A program made the position numbers and the translations under genes. The notes under the pieces are model-generated. The model saw nothing but the letters and a program-made list of their open reading frames with translations, searched no databases and was not told where the DNA came from. From Candidatus Aminicenantota bacterium (GTDB lineage: Bacteria; Acidobacteriota; Aminicenantia; UBA2199), in assembly GCA_024644125.1 (NCBI GenBank), contig JAHELQ010000146.1:1-10758 (forward strand): a DNA stretch of 10,758 nt, read 5' to 3'. Numbering within the stretch: the first letter of the stretch is position 1; each line of letters opens with the position of its first letter. Positions 6,479-10,758 of this stretch are shown here, in pieces.

Positions 6479-7189
6479 ATGACAATGGATATCCACTTTC
6501 AATTACATGGCGTCAGAAAATATTACAGGCAACCGGATGGGTTGTTCCGCAAGAAAAAAGTGCCGGTGTTGGATGGCCTGGAGCTGGAGCTTCACCATCA
6601 CTGTATCAACGCTGTGGTTGGGCCTTCGGGGGCGGGAAAATCCACGCTGGCGCGGATATTGATGAGGCTGGAAGATTGGGATGAGGGCGATATTTTTTGC
6701 GGCGGCAAGCCGATTCGCACTCTTTCCAAAAAAGACTATTGGCGCGAGCATCGCATCATGTTTCAGAATCCCTACTCCGCGGTGAATCCGGGTTTTGATG
6801 TGTTTAATATCATCGGCGAGCCGTTGAAAATTGCGGGCGCCGGCCCAGATGCCGTCATGCGGCGAGTAGAAGAATTGTCGCATCTGCTGGGAATTCATGA
6901 ATCGCTTATGCGCCGGTACCCGGATCAGGTATCCGGAGGAGAATTGCAGCGGGTGGCCCTGGCCCGGACGTTATCCACCGAACCGAGCTTCGTGATCCTC
7001 GACGAACCCTTCTCGTCTCTGGACGAAATCATGGCCGACCGCCTGGCGCGGGAATTCAAGGCAATATTCAGGCAACTGGCCATCGGCGTTCTTTTCATCT
7101 CCCACCACAACCGGCGGGTCCGTTTTATGGCGGACCGCGTGACGGAATTGTCCAGAGGAAAAAGAATGGGGATATACAACGGATTTTAG
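6479..7189 (+). CDS. ABC transporter ATP-binding protein, oligopeptide/nickel (Opp/Dpp/Nik) type
   Basis: Nucleotide-binding subunit of 236 residues that would power a membrane transporter from the cytoplasmic face. Motifs are Walker A GPSGAGKST (48-56), Q-loop MFQNPYSAVNP (94-104), signature VSGGELQRVALAR (151-163), Walker B FVILDEPFSSLD (170-181) and H-loop SHH near 204-206, so the ATPase looks intact. The Q-loop sequence and YP.QVSGGELQR are typical of dipeptide/oligopeptide importer ATPases. It lacks the C-terminal extension of OppD/OppF (about 320 residues) and is nearer the size of short NikE-like or DppF-like subunits. No permease or binding protein lies in the window. The start is ATG 6479, or ATG 6485 two codons later; there is no convincing Shine-Dalgarno. 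The stop overlaps the convergent helicase stop. Confidence 0.87.
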   Translation: MTMDIHFQLHGVRKYYRQPDGLFRKKKVPVLDGLELELHHHCINAVVGPSGAGKSTLARILMRLEDWDEGDIFCGGKPIRTLSKKDYWREHRIMFQNPYSAVNPGFDVFNIIGEPLKIAGAGPDAVMRRVEELSHLLGIHESLMRRYPDQVSGGELQRVALARTLSTEPSFVILDEPFSSLDEIMADRLAREFKAIFRQLAIGVLFISHHNRRVRFMADRVTELSRGKRMGIYNGF

Positions 7190-9570
7190 CCGGCGGCAGT
7201 GATGGTTTTTTTGCGCAATAGGCCGACTACGATGCCGGTGATGCCGGCGTTTTCCTCGTTGAGCAGCATAGAACCGTGATCGAACCTTTCATCGATCAAC
7301 CGGATTTTTTTACCTTCCCGGGCAAATTGTTTGACGGCGGTCGCCTCATCGATCTGAACCACAACGATATCTTTGTTGTTGGCTGAATTCTGCCGGCGCG
7401 TCACCGCCAGGTCGCCGTTTTTGATTCCGGCCTCTTTCATGCCGTCACCCTCCACCGGGACAATGAAAAAATCCCCACTCTTGAACCATTCCGCCGGCAG
7501 GAAGAATAGATCGTCTCCTCGCGGACCTGGGCCTATCTGGATCCCCGCCAGCTCTTCCCTGGGGAAGCGGTAATGCTCGCCGGTCTCTTCCAGGGTGGCT
7601 TCCAACTCGGCGGGATCGTTCTCATCCAGTGTGATTTCATAATGCAAATCCCGTTTGAAATCTGAAAACATAAATGTACTGCGGCGGGTCCACATGGTTT
7701 GCGGGTCGAAGGGCGGGATATCATCCATCGCTTCCATGCGGCGATTGAATATCATGATGCCGTTGCCGTCGGTGATGACGCCGAATTGGCATGACGAGCG
7801 CCGGCTCATCTCCAATTTTAATGTTTGAATATTGTTTTCCGGCCCAGAGCCGTAGCTTCCCACCAGAATAAAAATAGTGGGGATTTTCCGGTCGTATTTA
7901 TAGATAGAGACAACGATCACAGGAGCGTTCTCTTCGATCTCCAGTAGTTCTTCGGGATACTGGTAGCGGGCGGTCAATTCGTTCAAAAACCATTGTCGCA
8001 CCCGTTCCACCGGTTCGTGCGGTTTTTTGAGCTTGTCCCCGAAGAGGTATCTCTCGATGGGAAGGGTGAGATAGCGCCGGCAGCGGCAACCGGGCTCGAT
8101 GGCCAGGAGTTCAGGGTCGATGGCGGCGATAAAGGGCGATGGCCGCTGGCTGGATAGCAGGTAGAGGAATTCTGTCGCGCGGGTCATCCCCACGTACAAG
8201 AGCTTGCGCTCTACTACCTCTTCTTCCAGCCGTGTTTGTTTCCGGGAATAGGATAGATGGGGAATCACACCATTGTCCAAACCAATAATGATCACCGCTC
8301 TGAATTCGATCCCCTTGACCGAATGGATGGTGGAGAGTTTCACCCCGCCGGCCGCGAAGTCCGCCTCGTACCGGTTGATGGGATTGTAGGGAATCCCGCG
8401 CTCTTCCAGTTTCTGTTGCAAGCTATTTAATTGATTGTTGAACCGGGCGATGACTACGATGTCTTCGAGGGGGATCTCCGCCAGGCGGGTGTGCAATTGG
8501 CGGACGACATACAGGGCCTGGGCTTCTTCGCCGTTCAGCATTTTATATATCGGGATGGGGCCTTGCTTATCGATGAGATGGGGCTCGACGAAATGTTCGT
8601 CGAACACGATCTCGGGAGTGTCGTCAATCAAACTGAAGGCGGCGCGGGTGATTTGTTCGGTGGTGCGGTAGTTTTTGCTCAAGATCTGGGACTTACCCGT
8701 CATATCGAAGCCCGCGCTCTTGAAGCTGCGACCCTTTCCCAACCACGAATGGGTGTAGATGCTCTGGCTGGTGTCAGCGATGAACACAAAACTGGAATAC
8801 TCTTTTTCGAGATAGAGCTCTTTGAGAAAGGCCAATTGCACCCGGGTGAGATCCTGGCTTTCGTCGGCGATGATATGGGTGTAACGTCGGCGTTTGTGTG
8901 TTTTGACATGTTCCAACGCGTAGAGCGCCATGTCGTAATAGTCGATGAAGCCCTGCCGCCGCATTCTGGCGTTGTAGTAACACATCAACTGGAAGATGGC
9001 CTGGCGGGTGTCTGAGTGCTTGCGGAGTTTTTGAGTCCGCTCTTCCTCCTTGCCCAACAAAACCCCCAGCCGGTCGGCGTCCTGATACTCTTCCAGGGTC
9101 ATGTAATTGCAGGCTTTGATCCAGCGGATCTCCTCAAAAAGAAATGCTTTGTTGCGCTTGTCCAGAATGCGGATGCCGGGGAATTCCTTCCTCAACTCAT
9201 CCACCCCTTCCACCATGATCCGGTAACATTGCTGTTGGGATAAGCCCAGATTGTGTTTCGACTTGTGTTGCCGCGACCATTCGCGGAAACTGTCGTGGAT
9301 GATGCTGTCGATGGTTTTGATCTCCAATTTTTTGGCCGCTTTCCGCTCCCCTGTAATCTGCTTGTGCAAGTACGAGACATAATGGGTGAGTGTCTTGTTG
9401 AAGGTAACGAAGAGCACGCCGTCGTCCGGCTCCGGGCAGAAGTTGTTCACTAAAAACGGGATGCGGTAGATTCCCACCGAGGTTTTCCCGCTTCCGGCGA
9501 TTCCTTTGATCAGGCTATGACCGTTAGGCTTGTGAAAGGCGATTTTTTCCTGCTCCTCGTTTAACTTCAT
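7186..9570 (-). CDS. UvrD-like SF1 helicase with degenerate nuclease-like and S24/LexA-like C-terminal domains
   Basis: Multidomain protein of 794 residues. Residues 1-475 are a superfamily 1A helicase: Walker A GIAGSGKTS (23-31), motif Ia VTFNK (55-59), motif II IIADESQD (233-240), motif III FIADTSQSIY (263-272), motif IV KNYRT (299-303), motif V TIHSVKGIEF (414-423) and motif VI LLYVGMTRA (457-465). All key residues are present, so ATP-driven DNA translocation is likely. About 520-612 resembles the HsdR N-terminal fold (ERVRQWFLNEL...; FGVITDG 596-602), but the usual D...ExK positions appear to be hydrophobic or small. About 680-786 resembles an S24/LexA peptidase domain, with VEGDGMKEAGIKNGDLAV (706-723) and ATAVKQF (743-749). 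The nucleophile Ser of GDSM is Gly710, while Lys747 is kept. No HTH is seen. ATG 9570 has no Shine-Dalgarno; a strong promoter ends 8 bases upstream. It is divergent from a patatin gene. Confidence 0.9.
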   Translation of the reverse strand: MKLNEEQEKIAFHKPNGHSLIKGIAGSGKTSVGIYRIPFLVNNFCPEPDDGVLFVTFNKTLTHYVSYLHKQITGERKAAKKLEIKTIDSIIHDSFREWSRQHKSKHNLGLSQQQCYRIMVEGVDELRKEFPGIRILDKRNKAFLFEEIRWIKACNYMTLEEYQDADRLGVLLGKEEERTQKLRKHSDTRQAIFQLMCYYNARMRRQGFIDYYDMALYALEHVKTHKRRRYTHIIADESQDLTRVQLAFLKELYLEKEYSSFVFIADTSQSIYTHSWLGKGRSFKSAGFDMTGKSQILSKNYRTTEQITRAAFSLIDDTPEIVFDEHFVEPHLIDKQGPIPIYKMLNGEEAQALYVVRQLHTRLAEIPLEDIVVIARFNNQLNSLQQKLEERGIPYNPINRYEADFAAGGVKLSTIHSVKGIEFRAVIIIGLDNGVIPHLSYSRKQTRLEEEVVERKLLYVGMTRATEFLYLLSSQRPSPFIAAIDPELLAIEPGCRCRRYLTLPIERYLFGDKLKKPHEPVERVRQWFLNELTARYQYPEELLEIEENAPVIVVSIYKYDRKIPTIFILVGSYGSGPENNIQTLKLEMSRRSSCQFGVITDGNGIMIFNRRMEAMDDIPPFDPQTMWTRRSTFMFSDFKRDLHYEITLDENDPAELEATLEETGEHYRFPREELAGIQIGPGPRGDDLFFLPAEWFKSGDFFIVPVEGDGMKEAGIKNGDLAVTRRQNSANNKDIVVVQIDEATAVKQFAREGKKIRLIDERFDHGSMLLNEENAGITGIVVGLLRKKTITAAG

Positions 9571-9578
9571 GACTGATG

Positions 9579-9607
9579 ACTATAGTAAATTTTCAAATCT
9601 CTGTCAA
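9579..9607 (-). promoter_or_regulatory. Strong promoter of the helicase gene
   Basis: Minus strand: perfect TTGACA (9607-9602), a 17-base spacer and TATAGT (9584-9579, 5 of 6). Only eight bases separate the -10 box from ATG 9570, predicting a leaderless or near-leaderless mRNA. Confidence 0.7.
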
Positions 9608-9608
9608 T

Positions 9609-9622
9609 GTCCCGACCGGGAC
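9609..9622. promoter_or_regulatory. Candidate operator GTCCCG-AC-CGGGAC
   Basis: A perfect 6-bp inverted repeat with a 2-base centre, starting one base upstream of the helicase -35 box (9602-9607). A second, oppositely oriented TTGACA starts at 9629. The dyad is G+C-rich in an A+T-rich stretch and is well placed to control both directions. The binding protein is unknown. Confidence 0.45.
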
Positions 9623-9628
9623 GCGAAT

Positions 9629-9656
9629 TTGACATTATTGCCCGGATTCTTATCAC
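9629..9656 (+). promoter_or_regulatory. Possible distal promoter toward the patatin gene
   Basis: TTGACA (9629-9634), a 16-base spacer and TATCAC (9651-9656, 4 of 6). If used, the patatin mRNA would have a leader of nearly 190 bases including the 12-bp inverted repeat at 9719-9782. The -10 box is poor. Confidence 0.3.
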
Positions 9657-9718
9657 GCCTGCGATCGCACTCCCACCGTCTAATTGAATGTCCAGCTTTA
9701 GTCGGCACCCTGCGCCGG

Positions 9719-9782
9719 TTGATCCTTCCCAAATGATCCAGGTATCGTTCTGTGGAAAGACTGATGATGAGGGAAGGATCAA
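9719..9782. repeat. 12-bp perfect inverted repeat upstream of the patatin gene
   Basis: TTGATCCTTCCC (9719-9730) and GGGAAGGATCAA (9771-9782) are exact inverted copies around a 40-base loop. On the plus strand the second arm is followed by TGGTTTTAATTTT, which is T-rich but interrupted. It could be a leader-RNA stem, an attenuator or a paired protein-binding site. No coding capacity is convincing here. Confidence 0.5.
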
Positions 9783-9812
9783 TGGTTTTAATTTTCAAAA
9801 AAAATTTCATTG

Positions 9813-9821
9813 TGCTATACT
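9813..9821 (+). promoter_or_regulatory. Extended -10 promoter proximal to the patatin gene
   Basis: TGC followed by TATACT (9816-9821, 5 of 6), with TTTTCA (9792-9797, 4 of 6) at an 18-base spacing. The predicted start near 9828 gives a leader of about 22 bases with AAGGAG at 9835-9840, nine bases before ATG 9850. Confidence 0.55.
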
Positions 9822-9849
9822 CATACCGTTAAAAAAGGAGAAATACTAG

Positions 9850-10758
9850 ATGAACACCAATTATTTGATCCTATCCTGCGATGGCGGCGGTATCAGAGGA
9901 TTGATTACCGCATTGTTGATTCAGGACCTCAACAATAGTTTTGACATTCTCGACAAAGTTGATCTATTCGCCGGGACATCCACCGGCGGACTGTTGTCCG
10001 TGGCGTTGGGAAACGAAGTCCCCATCGAAAAGCTCATCGAGATGTACATGACCAAAGGGGCGGACATATTCGCGCCCTACAAACCGGAAAAAAGGACCCA
10101 TTCCATTTTGAAAAAAGCTGTGGAGGAAATCGAGTACTCGATACTTCCTTCCTGGTTGACCCATGTGAAATACGACAATACCGGGCTTGCGAACATTTTG
10201 TCGCAATTTTACACCGACGGTCTGACATTGGCGGATTTGAAACGGTATGTGTTCGCCACCACATTCCAGCTATTCAACCCCGAAATGGCCCGCTGGCTGC
10301 CGATTTATATGTCCAATTTGCCGAAATCCCCAACCGCCGATGTCACGGCGTTGGACGCTTCCTTATGCACTAGCGCGGCTCCTCTCTATTTCCCTCCCCA
10401 CAAAGCGTCCGCCACTTCCGGCTATTGTGTGGATGGAGGTGTGTTTGCCAACAATCCGTCGTTGTTTGCGTTTACCACTGTGATGGGCTCGGGAATTCTC
10501 GCCCAACAGAATAAAAACTTCGACAATATCCGCGTCCTGTCGTTGGGCACCGGAATCACCAAATCGGGAATCCCCGAATCCCGCGTCGATCAGATCGGTC
10601 CCCTCAATTACGGCGCCATCGCCTGGTTATTTCCTCTTGGATTCCCCCCCACACCGTCGTTTCCGTTATTGGAAATTTTGATGGACGGTTCCATGGAGGT
10701 GGATACCGCCCAATGTAGCCAGGTGCTGGGTAAGCAATTCAACCGGGGCAACGTCGTA
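9850..10758 (+). CDS. Patatin-like phospholipase, CapV-like (3' end missing)
   Basis: Acyl hydrolase expected to cleave membrane phospholipids or related lipids with a Ser/Asp dyad. 303 residues are visible and it is still open at the window end. Motifs are CDGGGIRG (10-17, oxyanion hole), AGTSTGG (41-47, nucleophile Ser44 in GxSxG), CTSAAPLYFPP (173-183) and VDGGVFANNP (194-203, catalytic Asp195). These are intact, so activity is expected. No signal peptide is seen and the protein begins directly at the first beta-strand, so it is probably cytoplasmic. The DGGGIRG/GTSTGG pair is typical of plant patatins and of bacterial relatives including CBASS effectors of the CapV type. No cyclic-nucleotide synthase, E1/E2 or JAB gene is within the window. 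The start ATG has AAGGAG nine bases upstream. It is divergent from the helicase gene with a 279-base shared control region. Confidence 0.9.
   Translation, partial: MNTNYLILSCDGGGIRGLITALLIQDLNNSFDILDKVDLFAGTSTGGLLSVALGNEVPIEKLIEMYMTKGADIFAPYKPEKRTHSILKKAVEEIEYSILPSWLTHVKYDNTGLANILSQFYTDGLTLADLKRYVFATTFQLFNPEMARWLPIYMSNLPKSPTADVTALDASLCTSAAPLYFPPHKASATSGYCVDGGVFANNPSLFAFTTVMGSGILAQQNKNFDNIRVLSLGTGITKSGIPESRVDQIGPLNYGAIAWLFPLGFPPTPSFPLLEILMDGSMEVDTAQCSQVLGKQFNRGNVV

Noticed and set aside
9661..9668. GCGATCGC octamer, the cyanobacterial HIP1 sequence, near a cyanophycin cluster
   Set aside because: It is the only copy I saw. HIP1-rich genomes carry it many times per 10 kb, so this gives no support for a cyanobacterial origin.
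9567..9782. 71-codon minus-strand open frame upstream of the helicase
   Set aside because: It runs through the helicase promoter and both inverted repeats, has no ribosome site and no recognisable composition.
9850..10758. Complete CBASS operon
   Set aside because: The patatin resembles CapV effectors, but no CD-NTase cyclase or ancillary gene is visible in the window, so the system cannot be called.

Overview
This is a bacterial window: it has Shine-Dalgarno sites of the AAGGAG type, sigma70-like TTGACA/TATAAT promoters, hairpin terminators and no introns. Coding DNA is close to half G+C and the intergenic DNA is clearly richer in A+T. No rRNA, tRNA or lineage-marker gene is present, so the phylum cannot be read from it. 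Gene content suits a heterotroph that scavenges amino-acid polymer. No insertion sequence, integrase, CRISPR array or tRNA was seen.

Left end (1-1029, minus): the N-terminal 343 residues of a membrane-embedded family 2 glycosyltransferase of the NodC/hyaluronan-synthase type, cut by the window edge.

Centre (1322-6317): a cluster that reads as a cyanophycin-utilisation module. A MurR/RpiR-family regulator (plus) converges on a minus-strand block: a YfcC-type transporter, then 20 bases downstream a secreted cyanophycinase, then after about 210 bases a separately promoted isoaspartyl dipeptidase (IadA). Inferred flow: the exported cyanophycinase cuts the Asp-Arg polymer to beta-Asp-Arg dipeptides, the transporter moves dipeptides or released amino acids, IadA splits the beta-aspartyl bond in the cytoplasm, and the SIS-domain regulator senses an intermediate. 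No cyanophycin synthetase is visible, which fits scavenging rather than storage. Two enzymes carry substitutions at informative sites: GGDK instead of the usual GGDQ in the cyanophycinase, and Glu in place of the carboxylated metal-bridging Lys in IadA.

Divergent from the transporter is an orphan Opp/Dpp-type ABC ATPase (6479-7189). Its stop codon overlaps that of a convergent 794-residue UvrD-like helicase (7186-9570). The helicase has an unusual C-terminus: a region resembling the type I restriction HsdR N-terminal nuclease fold but without D/ExK residues, then a LexA/S24-like domain whose catalytic Ser is Gly.

Right end: head-to-head with the helicase is a CapV-like patatin phospholipase (9850 to the window end, cut). 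The 279-base gap holds a perfect inverted repeat lying exactly between two opposed TTGACA boxes, and a second 12-bp inverted repeat. The helicase/patatin pair is the least-explained part of the window and could be a defence or stress unit.

Three genes (regulator, ABC ATPase, helicase) have a -10 box only 6-9 bases before ATG and no convincing Shine-Dalgarno, which predicts leaderless mRNAs. The other genes have good Shine-Dalgarno sites.
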